Origin: Pontibacterium granulatum
GTDB lineage: Bacteria > Pseudomonadota > Gammaproteobacteria > Pseudomonadales > Balneatricaceae
Assembly: GCF_029961155.1 (NCBI RefSeq)
Contig: NZ_JASBRH010000003.1
Coordinates: 62,001 to 126,000, forward strand
Length of the DNA: 64,000 nt
Reading direction: 5' to 3'
The position numbers and the translations under genes are program-made. This document shows positions 19,215-27,529 of this stretch, in pieces (within the stretch, counting starts at the first letter, position 1; every line of letters starts with the position of its first letter). The notes under the pieces are model-generated. The model was not told the DNA's origin, searched no databases, and saw nothing but the letters and a program-made list of their open reading frames with translations.

Positions 19215-19240
19215 AAAAAAACGGACGGGCGAACCCGTCC
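19215..19240 (-). terminator. dadA terminator
   Basis: Perfect GGACGGG-CGAA-CCCGTCC hairpin (19223-19240) 30 bases past the dadA stop, followed on the minus strand after two bases by six T. Confidence 0.9.
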
Positions 19241-19270
19241 AAAGGGCTTATGTTCAGTTTGCAGGGCAGC

Positions 19271-20524
19271 TTAGCTGTAACGCGCTACGCTCAGGCCCGC
19301 TGTGTCGATATCCGGCTTGCGACCGCAGATGATATCGGCAACGTATCGGCTGCTGCCCAGAGACATGGTCCAACCCAGGGTACCGTGACCGGTATTCAGG
19401 ACCAGACTCTTGTATTTGGTTTCACCCAGTACCGGTACACTGTCTGGCGTCATCGGACGCAAGCCAGTCCAGAACTCGGCGTTCTTCAGGTCACCAGCGC
19501 CGGTGAACAGGTCATCCACCACGAAGTCGACACTTTTACGGCGCTTCTCTGGCAGACCCAGATCGTAACCGGTGATCTCTGCGGTACCACCCACACGGAT
19601 ACGGTCGTCAAAGCGCGTTACTGCAACCTTGTAGGTCTCATCCATTACTGTGGACACCGGCGCGCGGCTTTCATCAATGATCGGCAGGGTCAGGGAGTAC
19701 CCTTTCACTGGATATACCGGCACCTTGATGCCGATCTGAGCCAGCAGCAGCGGGCTGTAACTGCCCATCGCAACCACGTACTTGTCAGCGGTCAGCAAGC
19801 CTGCGGAGGTGTGCACACCGGTGACATCACCCTTCTCTACCTGCAGCGCGTCTACGCTGGTATTGAAGATGAATTTAACGCCCAGTCGCTCACACTCTTT
19901 GGCCAGTGCCTGCGTAAACTTGAAGCAATCACCGGTCTCATCACCCGGCAGACGCAGACCACCCACAATCTTGTCTTTTTTGTATGCCAGCGCAGGTTCA
20001 GCGTCGACACAACCTGCAACATCCAGCACTTCGTGACGGACGTTGCACTCTTTCAGGATGGCAACGTCAGCCCCACAGGCATCCATCTGTTTCTGGGTAC
20101 GGAATAGCTGCAGAGTACCTTGGGTACGCTGCTCGTAGTTGATATCCAACTCGTTACGCATATCAACGAAGCAGTCGCGGCTGTACTCGGCAATACGCAG
20201 CATCCGTTCTTTGTTCACGGCGTACGCAGATTCAGTACAGTTGCGCAGCATCTTGCTCATCCAGGAATACATGGAGCCTTCCAGCTTTGGCTGGATCGCC
20301 AACGGCGCCAGATCCTGCATCATCCACTTCACGGCTTTTTTCGGTACACCCGGAGCCGCCCAAGGCATCGCGTAACCTGGTGAGATCATTCCTGCATTGC
20401 CATAGCTAGTTTCCAGCGCGGCCTCTGGCTGACGATCTACCACAGTTACCTCATGACCTTCTTTAGCCAGATACCAAGCGTTGGTTACACCAATTACACC
20501 ACTGCCAAGCACAAGAACTTTCAT
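19271..20524 (-). CDS. dadA: D-amino acid dehydrogenase
   Basis: Membrane-associated FAD enzyme that oxidises D-amino acids, chiefly D-alanine, to keto acids and ammonia, feeding electrons to the respiratory chain. 417 aa, normal for DadA. The FAD-binding N terminus is VLGSGVIGVTNAWYLAKEGH; near residue 42 follows TSYGNAGMISPGYAMPWAAP, a DadA hallmark, and near 380 GHGTLGWTMSLGSSRYVADI. The ATG at 20524 has AAGGTGAG upstream; a TTG one codon earlier is not needed. It is divergent from an Lrp-family gene, the usual DadA arrangement. No alanine racemase gene (dadX) is adjacent. Confidence 0.96.
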   Translation of the reverse strand: MKVLVLGSGVIGVTNAWYLAKEGHEVTVVDRQPEAALETSYGNAGMISPGYAMPWAAPGVPKKAVKWMMQDLAPLAIQPKLEGSMYSWMSKMLRNCTESAYAVNKERMLRIAEYSRDCFVDMRNELDINYEQRTQGTLQLFRTQKQMDACGADVAILKECNVRHEVLDVAGCVDAEPALAYKKDKIVGGLRLPGDETGDCFKFTQALAKECERLGVKFIFNTSVDALQVEKGDVTGVHTSAGLLTADKYVVAMGSYSPLLLAQIGIKVPVYPVKGYSLTLPIIDESRAPVSTVMDETYKVAVTRFDDRIRVGGTAEITGYDLGLPEKRRKSVDFVVDDLFTGAGDLKNAEFWTGLRPMTPDSVPVLGETKYKSLVLNTGHGTLGWTMSLGSSRYVADIICGRKPDIDTAGLSVARYS

Positions 20525-20527
20525 CAA

Positions 20528-20659
20528 CTCACCTTCTGGTTATTATTTGATCAATGCGAGATATATAACCATTCTATTCCAGGTTCGTCAGAATATTTCT
20601 TTGTATTTATGCTATTATTAGCTGATATTACGAGAATAATAAAAATTGCAGAAAATATT
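20528..20659. promoter_or_regulatory. AT-rich divergent promoter region, dadA / lrp
   Basis: 132 bp, strongly AT-rich between dadA and the Lrp-family gene. It must hold both promoters. Lrp-type proteins bind degenerate AT-rich sites, so this is the likely target of the adjacent regulator; no single exact operator could be read. Confidence 0.5.
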
Positions 20660-21157
20660 ATGGAAAGTAAGCGTAAGCCTTTGAAAAAAAGAAAGTTTGA
20701 CCGTATTGACCGCAACATTTTGCGCATCTTGCAGCGCGAGGGCCGCATTTCGTACACGGAACTTTCCGACCGGGTCGGTCTATCGACTACGCCCTGCATG
20801 GAACGTGTAAAACGTTTAGAGAAAGACGGTGTGATTGAGGGCTACTACGCCCGCATCCATCCTGAAGCTCTAGACTACCACATGCTGGTGTTTGTTGAGA
20901 TATCTCTCTCGTACCAGTCACCGGATGCCTTTGGTGCTTTTAACCAGGCAGTTAAAAAGCTGCCCTATATCCAGGAATGCCACCTGGTATCCGGTGACTC
21001 CGACTACCTGCTGAAAGCGCGTATCAGTGACATGTCCCAGTACCGTGAGCTGCTGGGCGACATGCTGCTGACCCTTCCCGGCGTAAAAAACTCCAAGAGT
21101 TACATCGTGATGGAAGAGGTGAAGGAATCTCAGGAGCTGCCGGTACCCGAGCGCTGA
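20660..21157 (+). CDS. Lrp/AsnC-family regulator (DadR-like)
   Basis: 165 aa. It starts MESKRKPLKKRKFDRIDRNI, with an unusually lysine/arginine-rich first 15 residues. The helix-turn-helix is REGRISYTELSDRVGLSTTP then CMERVKRLEKDGVIEGYYAR, followed by the RAM effector domain (ECHLVSGDSDYLLKARISDM near residue 108). An open frame extends further upstream but the sequence there is AT-rich and non-coding in character, so the ATG at 20660 is used. It is divergent from dadA, which it probably activates in response to alanine, by analogy with DadR of pseudomonads. It overlaps the LysR gene tail-to-tail by 28 bases. Confidence 0.93.
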   Translation: MESKRKPLKKRKFDRIDRNILRILQREGRISYTELSDRVGLSTTPCMERVKRLEKDGVIEGYYARIHPEALDYHMLVFVEISLSYQSPDAFGAFNQAVKKLPYIQECHLVSGDSDYLLKARISDMSQYRELLGDMLLTLPGVKNSKSYIVMEEVKESQELPVPER

Positions 21158-22050
21158 GCCAACGCACGCAACCAATCCCGCAATACCCGCGCATTGGATA
21201 CGTCCGGTGTGCCTTTTGGCAGCAGCAGGTAGTAGTCACAGCAGGATTTCACGGCTGGAAACGGGGCGATCAGGCGCCCTGTCTCCAGCTCGTCCTTTAC
21301 CAGTGCACTGCGCGCCAGCGCCACCCCCAAGCCAGCCCCCGCGGCTGCAATCGCCATATCCACGCGGTTAAAGTAGTGGCCGGAACCGCTGCACACATCA
21401 TTCAGCCCCCGCTGATCCAGCCAATATCGCCACTCGGCATCGCGCCGCGAATTCGGCCATGGCATCGAATCATGCAGCAGGGAGATCTTGCTCCAGATAT
21501 CCGGGTCCGACCAGTCCGCTTCCGGCATGTAGTTAGGGCTCGTCACCGGCCGTAACGTTTCCTCCATCAGCAGCAACGTTTCGAAGTCGGTGTACTCGCC
21601 ATTGCTGTAATCGATGGCCAGATCAAAGTCCCCGGTAGTCAGGTCCAGCAGCGCAGCATCGGCAAAAGTCTCTACACGGATCTCAGGGTGGCTTTGATCA
21701 AAGGCCTGTAAATGCGGAATCAGCCATTTGAATACAAAAGATGGTGTCGACTTTAGTCTAACTACAGACTCCCCCGCCTGTCCCTGCAGTTTTTCTAATA
21801 CCGTCTCAATCGCCTCTACTGAGCTTTGGGTAACTTTTAGTAACTCTGTCCCCTCAGCGGTGAGCTCAATCCCCCGAGGCTGACGCTCAAACAGTTTAAA
21901 GCCCAGAACATCCTCCAGCTTGCGAATCTGCTGACTTACAGCCCCGGTTGTGAGAGACAGTTCTTTCGCTGCGTCGGAAAAACTGAGAAGGCGACCACAG
22001 GCTTCAAAGTGAACCAGTGATGCCAGTGTGCGGGAGTTAAGCTTTGCCAT
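21130..22050 (-). CDS. dsdC: LysR-family regulator, DsdC-like
   Basis: 306 aa with the N-terminal winged helix (LVHFEACGRLLSFSDAAKEL, then LTTGAVSQQIRKLEDVLGF, residues 12-52) and a periplasmic-binding-type effector domain. It belongs to the GcvA/DsdC/AmpR-like group. It is divergent from dsdA, with a 17-bp LysR-type palindrome between the two, so it most likely activates dsdA with D-serine as co-inducer. The D-serine assignment rests on position and family, not on residues. Confidence 0.88.
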   Translation of the reverse strand: MAKLNSRTLASLVHFEACGRLLSFSDAAKELSLTTGAVSQQIRKLEDVLGFKLFERQPRGIELTAEGTELLKVTQSSVEAIETVLEKLQGQAGESVVRLKSTPSFVFKWLIPHLQAFDQSHPEIRVETFADAALLDLTTGDFDLAIDYSNGEYTDFETLLLMEETLRPVTSPNYMPEADWSDPDIWSKISLLHDSMPWPNSRRDAEWRYWLDQRGLNDVCSGSGHYFNRVDMAIAAAGAGLGVALARSALVKDELETGRLIAPFPAVKSCCDYYLLLPKGTPDVSNARVLRDWLRALAQRSGTGSS

Positions 22051-22074
22051 CTATACTCTACAGAAACATTTATC

Positions 22075-22091
22075 GTTTAGTAAAACTAAAC
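22075..22091. promoter_or_regulatory. LysR-type operator between dsdC and dsdA
   Basis: Perfect palindrome GTTTAGT-AAA-ACTAAAC, 25 bases upstream of the dsdC ATG. It fits the T-N11-A form of LysR sites. A related half site, GTCTAAAC, sits near 22142-22149, close to the dsdA start; a recognition site plus an activation site is the normal pattern. Confidence 0.75.
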
Positions 22092-22169
22092 AGCCTTTAA
22101 GAAACTATCGTTTGTTTTGGGCAAGTTTTGTTCAGACAATAGTCTAAACACATTGAGGCAGGAATAGCG

Positions 22170-23483
22170 ATGACAAACCTGAATCTGACCCAACAAGAAA
22201 AAGAAAAACTCAGTTCCGGACACCCTCTATTCTGGCTTAACCCCGCTTACCAAAACGCACATGCTGCGCCTGATACACCGGATGTAGCAGGCATCTACGA
22301 AGCGGAAGCGCGTTTGGCGCGCTTTGCACCGCTGCTGATCGACCTGTTCCCTGAGCTGAAAGACACGGGCGGCTTGATCGAATCTCCGCTGCTGCCAACC
22401 GATGCGTTGAACAAAGAGATCAACCCGATCGGCGGGCGCTTGTTTCTAAAAGCGGATCACGCATTGCCGGTTGCGGGTTCCATCAAAGCCCGTGGCGGTA
22501 TTCACGAAGTCCTCTGCTTTGCGGAACAACTGGCATTAAAGGAAGGACTTATCGCAGGTCCCGATGATGATTATCGGAAACTTGGCTCCGACGAGAGCCG
22601 CACCCTATTCGCGCAACACACCATCGCCGTGGGTAGCACCGGCAACCTGGGCCTGAGCATCGGCATTATGGGCGCTGCATTGGGCTTCAATGCCGTGGTA
22701 CACATGTCTTCCGATGCCAAGGAGTGGAAGAAAGAGCGCCTGCGTAAACGTGGCGTCAAAGTGGTGGAACATACCGCAGACTACGGCGCGGCCGTCGCAG
22801 CAGGTCGCGCAGAATCGGACGCAGATCCTCACAGCTATTTCGTCGACGATGAGAACTCACCGCGCCTGTTTATGGGATATGCGGTGGCCGCACTGCGTCT
22901 GAAGACACAGCTCGATGCTGCAGGTATCGAAGTGAGCCCGGAGCAGCCATTGATCGTTTACTTACCCGCTGGAGTCGGTGGCGCACCAGGCGGCATTACT
23001 TTTGGCCTGAAAGCCCTGTTTGGCGACAACGTACATTGTTTCTTCGCCGAACCGGTACAGGCTCCCTGCATGCTTCTCGGCATGGCGGGTGAAGCGGGAC
23101 AGGAGCCTGTTCCGATCTACGAATTGGGGTTGCAGATCGATACCGATGCCGACGGACTGGCGGTGGGTACTGCATCCCAATGGGTGTGTGATGCAGTGCG
23201 TCATCAGGTGTCCGGTGTTTACACCGCCACCGATGATGAGCTGTATCAACACCTTTTTTCGCTCAAAAACCTAGAAAATGTCGAAGTTGAGCCTTCAGCA
23301 GCTATAAGTTGTTGTGGTCCAGCTATGCTTAACACAGGTCCGGGCCGTCAGTACCTTGAAGCCCAAAACATCGCTAACTCATTGAAAAACGGGGTACATG
23401 TTGCCTGGTTAACCGGTGGGTCGTTCGTACCTGATAAGGAATATCAACGTTATCTAGAAAAAGCGATAAAAATTTCCAATTGA
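22170..23483 (+). CDS. dsdA: D-serine ammonia-lyase (D-serine dehydratase)
   Basis: PLP enzyme converting D-serine to pyruvate and ammonia through 2-aminoacrylate. 437 aa, as in the family. The Schiff-base lysine is in PVAGSIKARGGIHEVL near residue 115, the phosphate-binding loop is VGSTGNLGLSIGIMGAALGF near 156, and LPAGVGGAPGGITFGLKALF lies near 268. The start follows GAGGCAGGAATAGCG. It is divergent from the DsdC-like regulator and followed 142 bases later by an alanine/glycine symporter gene. No dsdX permease is present, so uptake may depend on that symporter. Confidence 0.96.
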   Translation: MTNLNLTQQEKEKLSSGHPLFWLNPAYQNAHAAPDTPDVAGIYEAEARLARFAPLLIDLFPELKDTGGLIESPLLPTDALNKEINPIGGRLFLKADHALPVAGSIKARGGIHEVLCFAEQLALKEGLIAGPDDDYRKLGSDESRTLFAQHTIAVGSTGNLGLSIGIMGAALGFNAVVHMSSDAKEWKKERLRKRGVKVVEHTADYGAAVAAGRAESDADPHSYFVDDENSPRLFMGYAVAALRLKTQLDAAGIEVSPEQPLIVYLPAGVGGAPGGITFGLKALFGDNVHCFFAEPVQAPCMLLGMAGEAGQEPVPIYELGLQIDTDADGLAVGTASQWVCDAVRHQVSGVYTATDDELYQHLFSLKNLENVEVEPSAAISCCGPAMLNTGPGRQYLEAQNIANSLKNGVHVAWLTGGSFVPDKEYQRYLEKAIKISN

Positions 23484-23506
23484 AAACAATTTCAATAAGA
23501 GATAAT

Positions 23507-23586
23507 TTGTTTCCTATTGGAAATAAAACATCCAATACAAGAAACAAAAAGCAAGACCACTTGCTACTGTCCGTCCCTCTGGACAA
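23507..23586 (+). promoter_or_regulatory. Three consecutive hairpins between dsdA and agcS
   Basis: Hairpin 1: TTTGTTTC (23507-23514) with GAAACAAA (23542-23549), enclosing TATTGGA/TCCAATA (23516-23522, 23532-23538), all perfect. Hairpin 2: AGCAAG-ACCA-CTTGCT (23551-23566). Hairpin 3: TGTCC/GGACA (23569-23573, 23582-23586). They end 40 bases before the agcS start. There is no T run after them, so this is not a plain terminator. Glycine riboswitches are known before such symporters, but I do not see their conserved core. Confidence 0.5.
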
Positions 23587-23625
23587 CCAGCGACTATAAA
23601 AATAACAAGGGGAGGTATCCTTCTG

Positions 23626-25002
23626 ATGGAAGCTCTAAGTTCCATAATTGGTGAAATTAACGGTATTGTGTGGGGTTGGCCGATGCTGATCCTGATTTTA
23701 GGTGTAGGTTTCTTCATGAGCCTGGGCCTGAAGCTGATGCCGATCCTGAAACTCGGTACGGGTTTCAAACTGCTCGCTAGCGGCACGTCCGCTAAAAAAG
23801 GCGAGGAAAGCGAAGGTGAGATCCCACCTTACCAAGCTCTGATGACTGCAATGTCCGCTACCGTTGGTACCGGTAACATCGCAGGTGTTGCAACGGCTGT
23901 ATTCCTGGGTGGCCCTGGTGCCCTGTTCTGGATGTGGCTGACCGCTCTGGTTGGTATGGCAACCAAGTACTCCGAAGCCGTTCTGGCTGTTAAATACCGT
24001 GAAGTTGATGAAGAAGGTAACCACGTTGGTGGTCCGATGTACTACATCAAAAACGGTATGGGCAAGAACTGGGCTTGGCTGGGTACTGCATTTGCTATCT
24101 TCGGTGCGATTGCCGGTTTCGGTATCGGTAACACCGTACAGTCCAACTCCATCGCTCAGGTAATCGAAGCTAACTTCCAGATCCCAACCATCGTTACCGG
24201 TGTTGTTGCTGCGGTTCTGGTAGGTGCTGTACTGATGGGTGGTATCAAGCGTATCGGTCACGTTGCCGGTGCCCTGGTTCCATTCATGGCGGTTGCGTAC
24301 ATCGTTGCAGGTCTGGTGGTTCTGTCCATCAACGCTGACCAGATTGGTCCTGCGTTTGCCCTGATCATCGATGCGGCATTCACCGGTCACGCTGCCGAAG
24401 GCGGTTTCGCTGGTGCTGCTATTTGGGCAGCTATCCGTTTCGGTGTTGCACGTGGTGTATTCTCTAACGAAGCTGGTCTGGGTTCTGCGCCAATCGCTCA
24501 CGCGGCGGCACAGACTAAAGATCCAGTTCGTCAGGGTCTGATCGCGATGCTGGGTACTTTCCTGGACACTCTGATCGTTTGTACTGTAACTGGTCTGGTT
24601 ATTGTAACCTCCGGTGTATGGACTTCCGGTGAGTCCGGCGCAGCGCTGACTTCTGCAGCATTCGCAAATGCTCTGCCTGGCGTAGGTAACTACCTGGTAG
24701 CTATCTCTCTGGCAATCTTTGCTTTCACCACCATCATCGGTTGGTCTTTCTACGGCGAGAAATGTGTTGAGTTCCTGCTGGGCGTTAAAGCTATCAAACC
24801 ATACCGCATCCTGTGGATCCTGGCTGTACCGGTAGGTGCAACCCTGAGCCTGGACTTCGTATGGCTGGTGGCAGACACCCTGAACGCTATGATGGCGATC
24901 CCTAATCTGATCGCAATCGCAGTACTGAGCCCAGTTGTATTCCGACTGACTCGCGAGTACTTCGAGCGTCAGAACGGCATTCCGGCTTCTCAGCCTAAAT
25001 AA
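23626..25002 (+). CDS. Sodium:alanine/glycine symporter, AgcS family
   Basis: 458-aa inner-membrane Na+-coupled amino acid carrier with about ten hydrophobic helices. Family signatures are MSATVGTGNIAGVATAVFLG near residue 78, FWMWLTALVGMATKYSEAVL near 103, and FGVARGVFSNEAGLGSAPIA near 272. The start has a GGAGG ribosome site. Codon choice is more strongly biased than in neighbouring regulators, suggesting high expression. Lying behind dsdA and near dadA, it plausibly brings in alanine, glycine or serine (perhaps D forms) for the cluster; the substrate is inferred. Confidence 0.95.
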   Translation: MEALSSIIGEINGIVWGWPMLILILGVGFFMSLGLKLMPILKLGTGFKLLASGTSAKKGEESEGEIPPYQALMTAMSATVGTGNIAGVATAVFLGGPGALFWMWLTALVGMATKYSEAVLAVKYREVDEEGNHVGGPMYYIKNGMGKNWAWLGTAFAIFGAIAGFGIGNTVQSNSIAQVIEANFQIPTIVTGVVAAVLVGAVLMGGIKRIGHVAGALVPFMAVAYIVAGLVVLSINADQIGPAFALIIDAAFTGHAAEGGFAGAAIWAAIRFGVARGVFSNEAGLGSAPIAHAAAQTKDPVRQGLIAMLGTFLDTLIVCTVTGLVIVTSGVWTSGESGAALTSAAFANALPGVGNYLVAISLAIFAFTTIIGWSFYGEKCVEFLLGVKAIKPYRILWILAVPVGATLSLDFVWLVADTLNAMMAIPNLIAIAVLSPVVFRLTREYFERQNGIPASQPK

Positions 25003-25021
25003 CCGTTAATCTGCACACGTT

Positions 25022-25050
25022 AAAAAAGGGGCCTCCGGGCCTCTTTTTTT
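25022..25050 (+). terminator. agcS terminator
   Basis: AAAAAAGGGGCC-TCC-GGGCCTCTTTTTTT hairpin with a T run, 20 bases after the agcS stop. It has A/T tracts on both sides. Confidence 0.92.
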
Positions 25051-25118
25051 ATGCTCCTGTCCCGTCCTGTATAACGTTGATACTTTTTCAGCTTCAATTC
25101 AGGTCCATTCCATACTAT

Positions 25119-25342
25119 GAGCACACAACGCGGTGACCCTCAATCACCTTGTTGTGCGCGTGGGAACCAGCATGGCTTAATTCACTGCCTTGATCTCGAA
25201 TCGCTCTGAACACCAGCGCGTAGTTCGGACGTGTTCGCAGGTTCCCTATGACCTTCTATCCAGTCCTTTGAGTTCATGAAGGTCATACTCAGAGCTCTCA
25301 ATAAACCCTACTTCAGCCGCCTACCCCGGGCGGCTGTCTTTT
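25119..25342 (+). ncRNA. Hairpin-rich segment ending in an intrinsic terminator (candidate RNA)
   Basis: Between the agcS terminator and the DsbA-like gene. Hairpin GCACACAAC..GGTGA/TCACC..GTTGTGC (25121-25157); GGGAACC/GGTTCCC (25162-25168, 25240-25246) enclosing GAACAC/GTGTTC (25208-25213, 25231-25236); TATGACCTTC/GAAGGTCATA (25247-25256, 25278-25287, perfect); then AGCCGCC/GGCGGCT (25315-25321, 25329-25335) followed by GTCTTTTT. The last is a terminator with no coding gene before it on this strand. No promoter or known RNA family was recognised with confidence. Confidence 0.4.
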
Positions 25343-25393
25343 TACGATTTGCGAACGCTTAGTACAATGTAGAGACCTTATAGGGAGAAGGTT

Positions 25394-26050
25394 ATGACAA
25401 ACGTTATCTTTATTACCGATCCGCTGTGCGGATGGTGTTGGGGCGCTGCGCCTATGGTGTCTGTAGTACACCAGACAGCACTTGAAAGCGGTGCACAGTT
25501 TGAACTGCTGCATCGCGCACTGTTCACCGGTGAAATGACCCGCTGGATGAGTAACAGCTTTTCCGACTATGTGACCGAAGCTGACAAACGCATTCATGCG
25601 GTATCGGGCCAACCATTTTCCGACACCTATAAAGAAAACCTGCTCTATAACAACAGCCTGATTTTTGACTCCTGGCCCACCGCAGTAGCCAATCAGGTTG
25701 TAAAGCGGCTGGCACCGGAATTGATATTCCAGTATTACGAACGCCTGCAGCATAAACGCTTTATTGAAGGCCGCGTGATCTCCGATGCTTCGGTACTCAC
25801 CGAAACCGCTGCAGAGATCGGCATCAGGGCGATCGACTTCCACAACTGTTTTACCTATGACGACGCTATACGTGATACCGCCACACAGGAGCAGTGCCGC
25901 GCGATCGACCTGCAAAACCAGGTACTGAGCCAGGGTGTACCCTGTTTACTGCTGGAGCGCGATGACAGCCTGGAGCGCTTACCGCACGAATCCTGGCTGG
26001 GTGATCCGAACGGCTTTGCCCGAATAGTCCAGCACCAGTTGCGGTCTTAG
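25394..26050 (+). CDS. DsbA-family thiol oxidoreductase-like protein
   Basis: 218 aa, thioredoxin fold with an insertion, of the DsbA/FrnE-like cytoplasmic group. The redox motif is CGWC in FITDPLCGWCWGAAPMVSV at residues 13-16. There is no signal peptide, so it is not the periplasmic DsbA. Near the C terminus VPCLLLERDDSLERLPHESW is typical (cis-proline VP). The start has AGGGAGAAGG upstream. It probably stands alone. The physiological partner is unknown. Confidence 0.9.
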   Translation: MTNVIFITDPLCGWCWGAAPMVSVVHQTALESGAQFELLHRALFTGEMTRWMSNSFSDYVTEADKRIHAVSGQPFSDTYKENLLYNNSLIFDSWPTAVANQVVKRLAPELIFQYYERLQHKRFIEGRVISDASVLTETAAEIGIRAIDFHNCFTYDDAIRDTATQEQCRAIDLQNQVLSQGVPCLLLERDDSLERLPHESWLGDPNGFARIVQHQLRS

Positions 26051-26109
26051 CTTTCCCCCTGGCAGCCGTTTATAATGGCCGCCGCTTATCTGTCCGACGG
26101 AAACTTCCC

Positions 26110-26868
26110 ATGCAACGCGCCGACATCTTGCTCACCGAAAAAGGTTACGCCCAGTCCCGTACTCACGCCCAGCGCCTTCTGAAGGGTCGTAAGGTCTCTG
26201 TACGTGCAGGCGATGGCTGGCAGGTTATCACTAAACCGGGCGTCAAACTCGATCCTGATACCGAGTTTCAGGTGGAAGTGGATGAAGCTGATCGTTTTGT
26301 TTCCCGTGGTGCGTTGAAACTGTTGGGTGCACTGGAACGCACGCGACTGGATGTTACCGACATGATCGCCATCGATGTGGGCCAATCCACCGGGGGGTTC
26401 TCCGATTGTCTTGTGCAGTCCGGTATTCGCAAAGTAGTCGGTATTGAGGTTGGACATGATCAGTTGGCGGAAAAGCTGCGCAACAATGAGCGTGTACTCT
26501 GCTTTGAAGGCGTTAACGGCCGCGATCTTCCTGCAGAGATGCTGCTGACGCATAGCCATGCGGACGGCTTTGATCTGGCTGTTATGGACGTTTCCTTCAT
26601 CTCCCAGACCAAGATCCTGCCGTCGCTCATCCCTTTGATCCGCCCAGGCGGTCACCTGATCTCGCTGGTTAAACCCCAATTTGAAGTGGGTAAGGCGGGT
26701 GTCGGCAGTGGTGGTATCGTGCGGGACCCATCGCTGTATCCAAAGGTAGAACACACCATCAAGCAACACTGTGAAGAACTGGGTATGGAGATCCTCGACT
26801 ACTTTGAAAGCCCAATCAAAGGCGGTGACGGAAACCGGGAGTTCCTCATTATCGGCCGAAAACAGTAA
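26110..26868 (+). CDS. tlyA: TlyA-family rRNA 2'-O-methyltransferase
   Basis: 252 aa. An N-terminal S4 RNA-binding domain (RADILLTEKGYAQSRTHAQR, residues 3-60) is followed by an FtsJ-like SAM methyltransferase domain with MIAIDVGQSTGGFSDCLVQS near residue 87 and VMDVSFISQTKILPSLIPLI near 158. TlyA proteins methylate 16S and/or 23S rRNA cytidines; the old name hemolysin A should not be taken literally. Full length, monocistronic. Confidence 0.94.
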   Translation: MQRADILLTEKGYAQSRTHAQRLLKGRKVSVRAGDGWQVITKPGVKLDPDTEFQVEVDEADRFVSRGALKLLGALERTRLDVTDMIAIDVGQSTGGFSDCLVQSGIRKVVGIEVGHDQLAEKLRNNERVLCFEGVNGRDLPAEMLLTHSHADGFDLAVMDVSFISQTKILPSLIPLIRPGGHLISLVKPQFEVGKAGVGSGGIVRDPSLYPKVEHTIKQHCEELGMEILDYFESPIKGGDGNREFLIIGRKQ

Positions 26869-27071
26869 ATCTGACGATTCCACCTTTTCCGGAATCAAGG
26901 CATCAACACAGTTCCAGACCATTTACTTTTAGGATAAAGATCAATCAAAACCCGATATATACAATTTTATTATTGTTTTTGATATTTCACTGAAACCAGC
27001 TTATTTTGACGCTTGAAGCCGGATTGCAGGCTGTATAAGGTAATCACATAACGGTTGTTGGACGGCTTCCT

Positions 27072-27389
27072 ATGTATATCGATCTGCAGGATCTCTTTTG
27101 GCTGACACTGATCTCCCTGTTCTGTTTGCACTGGTGGCACGCACAGAAGGTAAAAGAGATCGCGTTCAAGCATACCGTGCGTCACTGTAAGGAGATGGAC
27201 CTTCAACTGCTGGACGGCAGCATCGGTTTACGCGCGTTCTGGCTGAAACGAGGAGACGATGGCCGCCTGCACTTCTGGCGCTCGTACGTGTTTGAGTTTA
27301 CCGCCACCGGCGATGACCGTTACAAAGGACGGGTTGTAATGCTGGGCCAGAAGGTTACTAACATCCAGCTGGATCCACACCGCATCTAA
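27072..27389 (+). CDS. DUF3301 protein
   Basis: 105 aa. One N-terminal hydrophobic helix (LFWLTLISLFCLHWWHAQKV, residues 8-27) acts as an anchor, followed by a basic cytoplasmic domain with FWLKRGDDGRLHFWRSYVFE. It matches the DUF3301 family of gammaproteobacteria, whose function is unknown. It lies between tlyA and a dinB-like gene on the same strand, but the gaps of 203 and 140 bases give no operon evidence. Confidence 0.85.
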   Translation: MYIDLQDLFWLTLISLFCLHWWHAQKVKEIAFKHTVRHCKEMDLQLLDGSIGLRAFWLKRGDDGRLHFWRSYVFEFTATGDDRYKGRVVMLGQKVTNIQLDPHRI

Positions 27390-27529
27390 TCTCCCCTTCT
27401 TTCACTGAAAGCTGTTGATCCGCGTCACCTCTATCACCGATTCTATGCCTGCTTGAGTAGCACTGGACTAGACTGTGAGAGTCCCTGATTTGGGGACCGA
27501 TCTGCCCACCACGTTTAGAGGACACGCCG

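Noticed and set aside
23507-23625. Glycine riboswitch before agcS
   Set aside because: The context fits, but I could not find the conserved glycine-aptamer core; reported only as hairpins.
25119-25342. 6S RNA, SRP RNA, RNase P RNA or tmRNA
   Set aside because: None of the conserved sequence blocks of these RNAs was seen, and the gene context does not match.
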